Source: Erythrobacter ramosus (GTDB lineage Bacteria > Pseudomonadota > Alphaproteobacteria > Sphingomonadales > Sphingomonadaceae). Taken from it: a stretch of 64,000 nucleotides of DNA. This document shows, piece after piece, positions 17,203-24,355 of the stretch. The notes below the pieces were generated by a model. The model did not search any database and had not been told where the DNA came from. It saw only the letters and a list, made by a program, of their open reading frames with translations. The translations under genes and the position numbers were made by a program. Where the stretch lies: assembly GCF_009828055.1 (NCBI RefSeq), contig NZ_WTYB01000001.1, forward strand, positions 635,183 through 699,182. The letters run 5' to 3'. Numbering within the stretch: the first letter of the stretch is position 1; every line of letters starts with the position of its first letter.

Positions 17203-17568
17203 ATGGCCTCGGGTTCGACCTTTTCCGTGATCGGCGCGGATGTGACCATCACCGGCAATATCAGCGCCTCGGCCGATCTGCATATCGACGGCACGGTCGA
17301 AGGCGACATCACCTGCGCCAGCCTCGTGCAGGGCGAAAAGAGCAGCATCCACGGCGCCGTCGTTGCCGAAAGCGCGCGGCTGGCGGGCAAGGTGTCAGGC
17401 TCGATCACCGCGCGCGAGCTGGTGATTCTCAAGACCGCCCATATCGAGGGCGACGTGCATTACGACGCGCTGACGATCGAGCAGGGCGCGCAGGTGGACG
17501 GGCGGTTTGCACCCAACGCACGGACGGCAGTGAAGGCCGTGCCCAGCAGCGTCGAGGCTGCGGAATAG
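17203..17568 (+). CDS. Bactofilin family cytoskeletal protein
   Basis: 121 residues. Central right-handed beta-helix domain seen as repeats of G-x-I/V-x-G-x-I/V (SVIGADVTITGNISASADLHI, GTVEGDI, SSIHGAVVAESARLAGKVSG, HIEGDVHY), flanked by short disordered tails. Bactofilins self-assemble without nucleotide and scaffold local cell-wall synthesis. ATG 17203 follows AGGAG that overlaps the end of the M23 gene (gap 10 bases), so the two are an operon and probably one functional unit in cell shape. The stop is 3 bases from the convergent fadD stop. Confidence 0.92.
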   Translation: MASGSTFSVIGADVTITGNISASADLHIDGTVEGDITCASLVQGEKSSIHGAVVAESARLAGKVSGSITARELVILKTAHIEGDVHYDALTIEQGAQVDGRFAPNARTAVKAVPSSVEAAE

Positions 17569-17571
17569 GGC

Positions 17572-19233
17572 TTACAGCACCTCGGCCCGCAGCGTCTTGC
17601 GGTCCAGCTTGCCGATGATCGTCTTGGGCAGACTTTCACGCACCACCACCTGATCGACGCGTTCATGCTTGCCGATCTTGGCATTGAGCCAGCCCGCCAG
17701 CTCCTCGCCGGTGGCTGCAACGCCTTCGTTCAGTGTCACATAAGCGCGTGGCACTTCGCCGCGATATTCCTCGGGAACACCGATCACCAACGCCTCTTTG
17801 ACCGCCGGGTGTTCGAGAATCACGTCCTCGACCACGCTGGGGAATACCTTGAAGCCGCCCACCGCGATCATGTCCTTGATGCGGTCGACGATCTCGAGGA
17901 ACCCATCCTCGTCGATCCGCGCGACATCGCCGGTGCGCAGGTACCGCTTGCCGTCCCGCTCCACGAAAGTTTCAGCGTCGGTTTCGGGCCGGTTCCAGTA
18001 ACCGCGCATCACCTGCGGGCCGTGGACGGCGAGTTCGCCCGGCTCGCCTTCGGGAGCGAGGTTTTCGGGGTGCTCCTTGTCGAGCAGGATTACTTCCGTC
18101 CCCGGCACCAGCTGGCCGATGGTGCCGCGCTTGCGGGTGCCATCATAGGGATTGGCTGAGACGACGCCCGCGCTTTCGGTAAGGCCGTAGCCTTCAACCA
18201 GCCGCACGCCGGTCGCTTCCTCGAAGCGCACATGCACCGGACCGGGCATAGGCGCGCCGCCCGAAATGCAGATCTTCAGGCTGGAGAGGTCGGTCTTGGC
18301 CAAATCTGGGTGATCGAGCATCGCCTGAAACATCGTCGGCACGCCGGGAAAACCGGTGCAACGATATTTCTGGATCGTCTGTAAAACCTGCTTGGTCTCA
18401 AACCGCGGTACCATCGCAATCGAGGCACCGGTGACGCAGGCGTGATTGAGCAGCGCGGTGTTGGCGAAGACGTGGAAGAACGGCAGCGCCCCCATGAACA
18501 CCTCGTCCCGCGCATTGCCGAAGGGATTGATCGCGGCGACCTGCTGGGCGTTCACGCTCAGCTGGTCATGCCCCAGCATCGCCCCCTTGGGCCGTCCGGT
18601 GGTGCCGCCGGTGTATTGCAACAAGGCAAGGTCTTGCGCGGTGACTTCGACGGGAGGGGGCGGGCCGTTCGGCGTCATATCCGTCCAGCGACGCACCTTC
18701 GGGCCATAGGCGACATCCGCGATCTGGCTGCGCTTGAGCAGCTTCAGCGCCAGCCCCTTGTACCACGGCAGCATTGCGGAGAGTGAGCCCACCACCAGCG
18801 TCTCCAGCGCTGTTCCGTCGAGCACCTTCTTGGCCGTTTTGTAGAGTTCCGGCACGTCCAGCGTCACCAGCACCCGCGTGCCGCTGTCGCCGACCTGCCA
18901 GCTCAATTCCTCAACCGAATAGAGCGGCGAGAAGTTCACCACCACGGCGCCCGCCATCATCGCCCCGTAATAGGCGGCGGCATAGATCGGGACATTGGGC
19001 AGGAACAGGCCGACACGGTCGCCCTTGGCGATCCCCATTTCGGTCAGCCCCAACGCAAAGGCCTGCGCCTGCGCGAAGATCTCCTGGTAGCTGTAGGTCC
19101 GCCCCAGGAAATGCAGAAACGGCGCGTCCGGATTGGCGCGAACGCTGCGTTCCAGCATCGCGGGCAAGCTCACCGGCTCGAACCGGGTGTTGAGGGGAGT
19201 GGGGTGGTGATAGGCAGCGTTACTGACAGGCAT
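17572..19233 (-). CDS. fadD: Long-chain fatty-acid-CoA ligase
   Basis: 553 residues, ANL-superfamily acyl-CoA synthetase that activates fatty acids with ATP and CoA. Motifs: AMP-binding YTGGTTGRPKGA, VEGYGLTE, the hinge region YLRTGDVARIDEDGFLEIVDR, and the C-terminal catalytic lysine region SLPKTIIGKLDRKTLR. Close to FadD of beta-oxidation, though related ligases cannot be excluded. ATG 19233 sits inside a perfect palindrome (19220-19241) that may be an operator. Confidence 0.88.
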   Translation of the reverse strand: MPVSNAAYHHPTPLNTRFEPVSLPAMLERSVRANPDAPFLHFLGRTYSYQEIFAQAQAFALGLTEMGIAKGDRVGLFLPNVPIYAAAYYGAMMAGAVVVNFSPLYSVEELSWQVGDSGTRVLVTLDVPELYKTAKKVLDGTALETLVVGSLSAMLPWYKGLALKLLKRSQIADVAYGPKVRRWTDMTPNGPPPPVEVTAQDLALLQYTGGTTGRPKGAMLGHDQLSVNAQQVAAINPFGNARDEVFMGALPFFHVFANTALLNHACVTGASIAMVPRFETKQVLQTIQKYRCTGFPGVPTMFQAMLDHPDLAKTDLSSLKICISGGAPMPGPVHVRFEEATGVRLVEGYGLTESAGVVSANPYDGTRKRGTIGQLVPGTEVILLDKEHPENLAPEGEPGELAVHGPQVMRGYWNRPETDAETFVERDGKRYLRTGDVARIDEDGFLEIVDRIKDMIAVGGFKVFPSVVEDVILEHPAVKEALVIGVPEEYRGEVPRAYVTLNEGVAATGEELAGWLNAKIGKHERVDQVVVRESLPKTIIGKLDRKTLRAEVL

Positions 19234-19241
19234 GTCAGTAA
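19220..19241. promoter_or_regulatory. Palindromic operator candidate over the fadD start codon
   Basis: TTACTGAC-AGGCAT-GTCAGTAA is a perfect 8-bp inverted repeat with a 6-base spacer; the spacer contains the fadD start codon on the minus strand. Size and symmetry suit a TetR-family dimer, the class that often controls fatty-acid degradation genes. No regulator gene is adjacent. Confidence 0.5.
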
Positions 19242-19289
19242 TATTGGCTGACAATCACATGGCGCACAAGCGAAACTCGCGGGCGCTAT

Positions 19290-19309
19290 GCCGCTTTTTG
19301 GCAAGCGGC
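19290..19309. other. Hairpin in the fadD-trcR gap
   Basis: GCCGCTT-TTTGGC-AAGCGGC, a 7-bp stem with a 6-base loop, downstream of the trcR stop hairpin and upstream of fadD. No T-run on the minus strand. It could support termination of trcR or shape the fadD leader. Confidence 0.35.
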
Positions 19310-19319
19310 GTGGAGGGGT

Positions 19320-19348
19320 TGCCGGGGCGGCTCAAACGCGCCCCGGCA
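19320..19348 (-). terminator. Hairpin after trcR
   Basis: TGCCGGGGCG and CGCCCCGGCA form a perfect 10-bp stem with a 9-base loop just after the trcR stop on the minus strand. No U-rich tail follows, so it may stabilise the 3' end or cooperate with Rho rather than act as a classic intrinsic terminator. Confidence 0.5.
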
Positions 19349-19355
19349 CCATATC

Positions 19356-20099
19356 TCAGTTGGAGATAAACCCGCTTTCCGGGTCGATCTTCTGTTCGGC
19401 GGCTTCGGCAGCGCGGCGCGCGGCGAGCCAGGCTTCGGCCTCGGCTTCCTGCGCGGCTTGCCCGGCGGCCTTGACGTTGGCGTCGCGTTCGGCGCGCAGT
19501 TCCGCGATCAGGTTCTCGCGATCATTGCGATCGGACTTGACCGGGGCATCGACGTCTTCGGTGATTCCGGCGCGCTTGGCAGCCTTGGCGACCATCGCGT
19601 CAAGCTCACGCTGCGAACACAGGCCCAACGTCACCGGATCCTTCGGCGTGATGTTCTGGATGTTCCAGTGCGTCCGGTCGCGCAGAGCGCCGATAGTGTT
19701 GCGGGTCGTGCCAATCAGCTTGCCGATCTGCGCGTCCGACACTTCGGGATGATTACGCAGGATCCAGGCGATGCCATCCGGCTTGTCCTGACGCTTCGAC
19801 ACAGGGGTGTAACGCGGCCCCTTGGTGCGAGTCACTTCGACCGGGGCCTTGTGCATCCGCAGCGAATAGGTCGCGTCGGCCTGTCCCTTCTCGATCTCGC
19901 CCTGCGTCAGCTCGCCCGAGTGGACCGGATCGCGCCCGGTGTACTTGCTGCCTGCAAGGTCATCGGCCATTGCCTGCACTTCGAGGATATGAAGTCCGCA
20001 GAACTCGGCAATCTGCTCGAACGAGAGCGCGGTGTTGTCCACTAGCCAGGTCGCGGTGGCATGCGGCATCAGCGGCTTGGGCTGATCCTTGATCGCCAT
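19356..20099 (-). CDS. trcR: Cell cycle transcriptional regulator TrcR (DUF1013)
   Basis: 247 residues. DUF1013 protein found across Alphaproteobacteria. N-terminal half has a helix-turn-helix-like segment (LSFEQIAEFCGLHILEVQAMAD) and a second one in the centre (SDAQIGKLIGTTRNTIGALRDRTHW), followed by a C-terminal charged coiled coil (about 185-235). Conservation is strong over the first 170 residues. Start ATG 20099. Transcribed alone: a terminator lies between it and the glycosyltransferase upstream. Confidence 0.88.
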   Translation of the reverse strand: MAIKDQPKPLMPHATATWLVDNTALSFEQIAEFCGLHILEVQAMADDLAGSKYTGRDPVHSGELTQGEIEKGQADATYSLRMHKAPVEVTRTKGPRYTPVSKRQDKPDGIAWILRNHPEVSDAQIGKLIGTTRNTIGALRDRTHWNIQNITPKDPVTLGLCSQRELDAMVAKAAKRAGITEDVDAPVKSDRNDRENLIAELRAERDANVKAAGQAAQEAEAEAWLAARRAAEAAEQKIDPESGFISN

Positions 20100-20115
20100 G
20101 GTGGGAATCTCCGTT

Positions 20116-20148
20116 GAAAATGAAAGGGCCGCCCCTTTCGGAGCGGCC
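20116..20148 (-). terminator. Intrinsic terminator after the glycosyltransferase
   Basis: On the minus strand GGCCGCTCC-GAAA-GGGGCGGCC makes a 9-bp stem (one G-T pair) closed by a GAAA tetraloop, followed by the T-rich CTTTCATTTTC. It separates the LpxH-like/glycosyltransferase operon from trcR. Confidence 0.8.
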
Positions 20149-20198
20149 GCCTTGGATTCCTAAATAGGCGAATGCCGCGAAAACGGCAAGGAATGGAT

Positions 20199-21251
20199 TC
20201 AGAAAGCGGGCATCGCTTGCAGCGAAACCGCTTCCTCCTCTTCCAGCGCGACCAGACCGGCGAGGAACTGGCGTGTGGCCGCTTCCCACGAATAGCTGGC
20301 GGCATAGGCGGCGCAGGCTGCGCGGTCGCAATAGCGAGCGGCGTCGATCGCGCGGGTGAGGTCTTCGGACATGGCACCCACCGCATCGGTGACGATATCG
20401 AGCGGGCCTGCCACGGGGAAAGCGGCAACGGGCGTCCCGCAGGCGAGCGCTTCGATCATGACGAGGCCGAAGGTGTCGGTGCGACTGGGGAAGACGAACA
20501 CATCCGCCCCAGCATAGCAGCCCGCCAGCTCAACCCCCGACCGCTTGCCGAGGAACAACGCTTGCGGAAACTTCGCCGCCAGCGCCGCGCGGGCCGGGCC
20601 ATCGCCCACCACCACCTTGGTGCCGGGATAGGGGCAGGCGAGGAAGGCTTCGATGTTCTTCTCGACCGCGACCCGACCGACATAGAGCAGGATTGGTCCC
20701 GCGATCTCGGCATATTCGGGCGGCGGCGGGGCTTTGGGCGAAAAGCAGACGAGATCGACCCCGCGGCTCCAATGGGTGAGCTGGGTCAGGCCCTGTTCGC
20801 GCAAGCACGCGCGGATCGTCTCGGTTGCGACCATGATGCGCTGCGCCGGGCGGTGGAACCAGCGGATATAGGGCCAGAAGGTGCTAGCCGGCAGGCCGGT
20901 GCGCCGCGCGAAATAATCGGGGAACTGGGTGTGGTAGGCGGTGGTGAAAGGCACCTTGCGCCTCAGGCAATAGCGCCGCGCCGCCAGCCCAAGCGGGCCT
21001 TCGGTGGCGATGTGCACCGCGTCAGGCGCGATTCGCGCCAATTGGCGCCCGACCGCGCCGGGGGCCGTCAGCGCTAGTCGGATTTCGGGATAGGTCGGCG
21101 CCGGGATTGAGGGATAACCCTCGGGCGAAATCACCGTGACCTGATGACCCCAGCCGCGCAGCACCTCGCAAGTGGTCGAAAGCGTGCGCACCACGCCATT
21201 GGTTTGCGGATGCCAGGCATCGGTAATGATGGCGATCGAAGCTGGCGTCAC
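20199..21251 (-). CDS. GT4-family glycosyltransferase, GTG start
   Basis: 350 residues, GT-B fold. N-terminal acceptor domain starts SIAIITDAWHPQTNGVVRTL; C-terminal donor domain has LLYVGRVAVEKNIEAFL and the E-x7-E-type segment DTFGLVMIEALACGTPVAAF. It resembles GDP-mannose-dependent alpha-mannosyltransferases acting on lipids. The start is GTG 21251, overlapping the TGA of the upstream metallophosphatase (GTGA), so the pair is translationally coupled; the longer frame upstream is antisense-like sequence inside that gene. The partner suggests action on a membrane glycolipid. Confidence 0.87.
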   Translation of the reverse strand: MTPASIAIITDAWHPQTNGVVRTLSTTCEVLRGWGHQVTVISPEGYPSIPAPTYPEIRLALTAPGAVGRQLARIAPDAVHIATEGPLGLAARRYCLRRKVPFTTAYHTQFPDYFARRTGLPASTFWPYIRWFHRPAQRIMVATETIRACLREQGLTQLTHWSRGVDLVCFSPKAPPPPEYAEIAGPILLYVGRVAVEKNIEAFLACPYPGTKVVVGDGPARAALAAKFPQALFLGKRSGVELAGCYAGADVFVFPSRTDTFGLVMIEALACGTPVAAFPVAGPLDIVTDAVGAMSEDLTRAIDAARYCDRAACAAYAASYSWEAATRQFLAGLVALEEEEAVSLQAMPAF

Positions 21252-22156
21252 GCCGCCACACGCTCGGGGGTATCGGCGGGGGTATCCATCGGCGCATCGG
21301 CACGCTCCCGCCGCTTCATCTCTTCGGGCCAGTGGAGAATCTCCATCCGCCCGTCGTGATGTTCGACCAGCGCGTTGCAGCCCTCGACCCAATCGCCGTC
21401 GTTCCAGTATTCGACCGGCTTGCCGTGGTGCTCGAACATCCGGAATTCGGCGGTGTGGATGTGCCCGCACACCACGCCGTCAACCCCGCGCTCGCCAGCC
21501 GCGCGGGCGACGACCTCTTCATACTTGCCGATGAATTCGACCGCGTTCTTGACCTTGTGCTTGGCCGCCTTGGACAACGACCAATAGGGCTTGCCCAGCC
21601 AGCGCCTCACGGTGTTCACCGCGATGTTGCACTTCATCATCAGATGATAGGCATGGTCACCCACGAAGGCGAGCCAGCGGTGCGAGAGCATCACGGCATC
21701 GAATTCGTCGCCATGCAGCACCATCAACCGGCGGCCATCGGCAGTGTCATGGAAGGCTGCGCGGCGGATTTCGATGCCGCCGAAGTTCAATCCGGTGAAT
21801 TGGCGGAACATCTCGTCATGGTTGCCCGGGATATAGACGATCCGGGTGCCGCGATGCGCGCGCTTCAGGATGCGCCAGACGATGTCGTTATGCGCGGCGG
21901 GCCAGTAGAACTTTTTCTTCAACCGCCAGCCATCGATGATGTCGCCGACCAGGTACATCGTCTCGCTGTCAGTATGGTCGAGGAAGTCGATCAACAGCTC
22001 GGCATTGCAGCCCTTGGTACCGAGGTGGACATCGCTGATCCAGATCGTGCGATAGGAGCGACGTTCCGTCCCCACAGGCTCGGGGATGCGGGGTGGGTTG
22101 AGCGGCAGGCTCGTGATGTTGTCGGTGATGATGTCGGTCAGGTCGGCAGCCGTCAT
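21248..22156 (-). CDS. UDP-2,3-diacylglucosamine diphosphatase-like metallophosphoesterase
   Basis: 302 residues, calcineurin-like phosphoesterase. All metal motifs are present in order: ISDVHLG, LVGDIIDGW, IPGNHDE, VLHGDEFD and CGHIHTAE. It resembles the LpxH-like branch (also known from glycolipid operons) that hydrolyses UDP-diacylglucosamine to lipid X in lipid A synthesis, but it is longer than E. coli LpxH (240) by N- and C-terminal extensions, so the precise substrate is open. Start ATG 22156 rather than the further upstream codon. Overlaps the glycosyltransferase by four bases. Confidence 0.85.
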   Translation of the reverse strand: MTAADLTDIITDNITSLPLNPPRIPEPVGTERRSYRTIWISDVHLGTKGCNAELLIDFLDHTDSETMYLVGDIIDGWRLKKKFYWPAAHNDIVWRILKRAHRGTRIVYIPGNHDEMFRQFTGLNFGGIEIRRAAFHDTADGRRLMVLHGDEFDAVMLSHRWLAFVGDHAYHLMMKCNIAVNTVRRWLGKPYWSLSKAAKHKVKNAVEFIGKYEEVVARAAGERGVDGVVCGHIHTAEFRMFEHHGKPVEYWNDGDWVEGCNALVEHHDGRMEILHWPEEMKRRERADAPMDTPADTPERVAA

Positions 22157-22276
22157 GGGAAATCCCCGGATGTCATGTCGCTGGCCCACCCTGTGGCAGC
22201 GAAATGTTACAGGGGACTCACAGCCAAGTGACGGTTCCGGGTCAGTTTTCGGTCAGGGCCGGGTCAATCCCCCGGA

Positions 22277-22906
22277 TCAGTCCATCGCGATGAACCCGGG
22301 GAGAGCCTGCACCCGCGCGATCCAGCTGAGGATGTGCGGGTAATCGCGCAGGCCGAAGCCGCCCTCCTCCGCTACGTGCGTGTACGGGAACAAGGCAATG
22401 TCCGCGAGCGTCACGGCCTCGCCACAGAAAAATGCGTGGTTCGCCAGATGCTTGTTCATTAAATCGAGCGCCGCGCAGCCCGCCATGCGTTTAGCCATGA
22501 TCTGCGCGCGCTGCTGCTCCGAAAGGTTCGCCTCGCCCACGAAGTGCAGCCAGAAGCGGAGCGTGGCGATATTGGGTTCGTGGTTGTATTGTTCGAAGAA
22601 CATCCAGCGCAGCATGTCGGCCTGCGCGAAGCGGTCCGCCGAGATCAGCGTAGAACCATGGGCAAGATACCAGCAGGCCGCATTGCTTTCGGGCAGGAAG
22701 CGCGCAGCAGCCCCTTCTCCGATCTGAAGCACGGGGATGCGGCCATTGGCATTCACGCACGCGAGAAACTCCGGCGTCCGGGTCTCGCCCTTCATGATGT
22801 CATAGGCGCGGGTCGCCAGCGGCAACCCGAGCAGCGCGGCGGTCAGCTTGATCTTGTAGCAATTGCCGCTGCGGGGATCCTCGTGGAGAGTCAGCGCGTC
22901 AGCCAC
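22277..22906 (-). CDS. Glutathione S-transferase family protein, GTG start
   Basis: 209 residues. N-terminal thioredoxin-like domain (LHEDPRSGNCYKIKLTAALLG, GRIPVLQ and the glutathione-binding LPESNAACWYLA), and an all-helical C-terminal domain with VTLADIALFPYTHVAEEGGF. GTG 22906 overlaps the stop of the quinone oxidoreductase by eight bases. A GST paired with a quinone reductase suggests detoxification of electrophiles; substrate unknown. Confidence 0.85.
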   Translation of the reverse strand: MADALTLHEDPRSGNCYKIKLTAALLGLPLATRAYDIMKGETRTPEFLACVNANGRIPVLQIGEGAAARFLPESNAACWYLAHGSTLISADRFAQADMLRWMFFEQYNHEPNIATLRFWLHFVGEANLSEQQRAQIMAKRMAGCAALDLMNKHLANHAFFCGEAVTLADIALFPYTHVAEEGGFGLRDYPHILSWIARVQALPGFIAMD

Positions 22907-23885
22907 CGGCCACTTCCAGCACGATCTTGCCGATGTGATCGCCCGCTTCCATGCGTTCATGAGCGGCGGCGGCTTCGGCGAGGGGGAAGGTCATATCCAT
23001 CACCGGCGACAGCTCGCCATCGGCGAACAACGGCCAGGCGTTGTCCGCGATCTCGTCAGCGAGCGCGGATTTGAAGCTGTCGGAGCGCGGGCGCAGGGTC
23101 GATCCGGTCAGGGTCAGGCGGCGCATCATCACCACCGCCATATTGATGTCGGCCTTCGCACCGCCCAGCACCGCGATGGTGACGTGGCGGCCATCTTCGG
23201 CCAGACACTTGAGGTTGCGCGCGACATAGTCGCCCGAGACCATGTCGAGCACCACGTGCACGCCCTTGCCCTCGGTATGAGCCATGACCGCCTCGACATA
23301 GTCGGTCTCGCGGTAATTGATCGCGAGATCTGCGCCGATCCGGGTCGCGGCGGCGCATTTGGCGGTGTCGCCGCAGGTCACGATCGCCTCAAGCCCGAAA
23401 GCTTTGGCGAGCATGATCGCCATTGTGCCGATGCCGGACGTGCCGCCGTGGATCAGCACCCGCTCGCCATCACGGGCTAGGCCGCGCTCGAACAGGTTGT
23501 GCCACACGGTGAACAAGGTTTCGGGCAGTGCGGCGGCTTCGGCCAGCAGCATTCCTTCAGGCACCGGCAGGCAGTGCTGCCAGTGCGCAGCGCAATATTC
23601 GGCGTAGCCGCCGCCCGGCGTGAGGGCTGCGACATATTGCCCGATCATCTCGCGCGGGACTTCGGTACCGACCGCGACAATCTCGCCCGACACTTCCAGA
23701 CCCAGCAAAGGCGAGGCCCCCGGCGGCGGCGGGTAGGCGCCCGCGCGTTGCAGGCAATCAGGGCGGTTGACCCCGGCATAGGCGACACGGATCAACACAT
23801 CGTCAGGCCGCAGGCGCGGAAGCGGGCTGGTCTGGAGCTGCAGCACGTCCGGCACGCCCGGCGCGTCGAAGCCAATCGATTGCAT
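22899..23885 (-). CDS. NAD(P)H-quinone oxidoreductase, PIG3/zinc-less MDR family
   Basis: 328 residues, medium-chain dehydrogenase without zinc ligands. GroES-like N-terminal domain (VLIRVAYAGVNRPDCLQRAG, PLLGLEVSGEIVAVG) and Rossmann domain with VLIHGGTSGIGTMAIMLAKAFG. PIG3-type enzymes reduce quinones with NADPH. Start taken at ATG 23885 (MQSIGF, the family's usual beginning); ATG 23921 or GTG 23942 in frame would add 12-19 residues. Divergent from DUF1192. Confidence 0.85.
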   Translation of the reverse strand: MQSIGFDAPGVPDVLQLQTSPLPRLRPDDVLIRVAYAGVNRPDCLQRAGAYPPPPGASPLLGLEVSGEIVAVGTEVPREMIGQYVAALTPGGGYAEYCAAHWQHCLPVPEGMLLAEAAALPETLFTVWHNLFERGLARDGERVLIHGGTSGIGTMAIMLAKAFGLEAIVTCGDTAKCAAATRIGADLAINYRETDYVEAVMAHTEGKGVHVVLDMVSGDYVARNLKCLAEDGRHVTIAVLGGAKADINMAVVMMRRLTLTGSTLRPRSDSFKSALADEIADNAWPLFADGELSPVMDMTFPLAEAAAAHERMEAGDHIGKIVLEVAGG

Positions 23886-24021
23886 GGTCTCCGGCAAGTC
23901 GACCCCGCTGCTTGAAACCATTATAATCTGCCCCCAATCCACCGCAGTTAACTATGTCTCATGTGCGAATAACCGTCTCGCCGATTGACAGCAAGCCGCT
24001 TGGGCCTGATGCTGCGGCGGA

Positions 24022-24225
24022 ATGGAAGAACCCGATCGCCCACGGCCCAGCGGAGACGCGGCAAGTCGCCTCGGACACGAGGACCTCGCCCCCTATTCGC
24101 AGGCCGAACTGGACGAACGGATCGCCCTGCTCGAAAACGAGATTGCCCGGGTGACGGCCCACCGCGACAAGGCGGCCGCCCACCGCACAGCTGCCGATGC
24201 GCTGTTTGGGAAGGGCGGCGGATGA
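24022..24225 (+). CDS. DUF1192 family small protein
   Basis: 67 residues. The conserved centre LAPYSQAELDERIALLENEIARV, a single amphipathic helix with leucine/isoleucine heptads, is typical of DUF1192, a short alphaproteobacterial protein of unknown role. It is commonly found beside a quinone oxidoreductase, as here in divergent orientation. Likely cytoplasmic, possibly a coiled-coil oligomer. Confidence 0.8.
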   Translation: MEEPDRPRPSGDAASRLGHEDLAPYSQAELDERIALLENEIARVTAHRDKAAAHRTAADALFGKGGG

Positions 24226-24355
24226 TCCGCGCGGTATTGTTCAGCGTATCACCCTTAGGGGATTCGCAATTTGCGCAGCCCATCCCATATTGTCGGAAAC
24301 TGGCTTCCCCCGCTCCTTCGCCACGAGCATCCTCCCGCAGATAGAGGCCTCTCCC

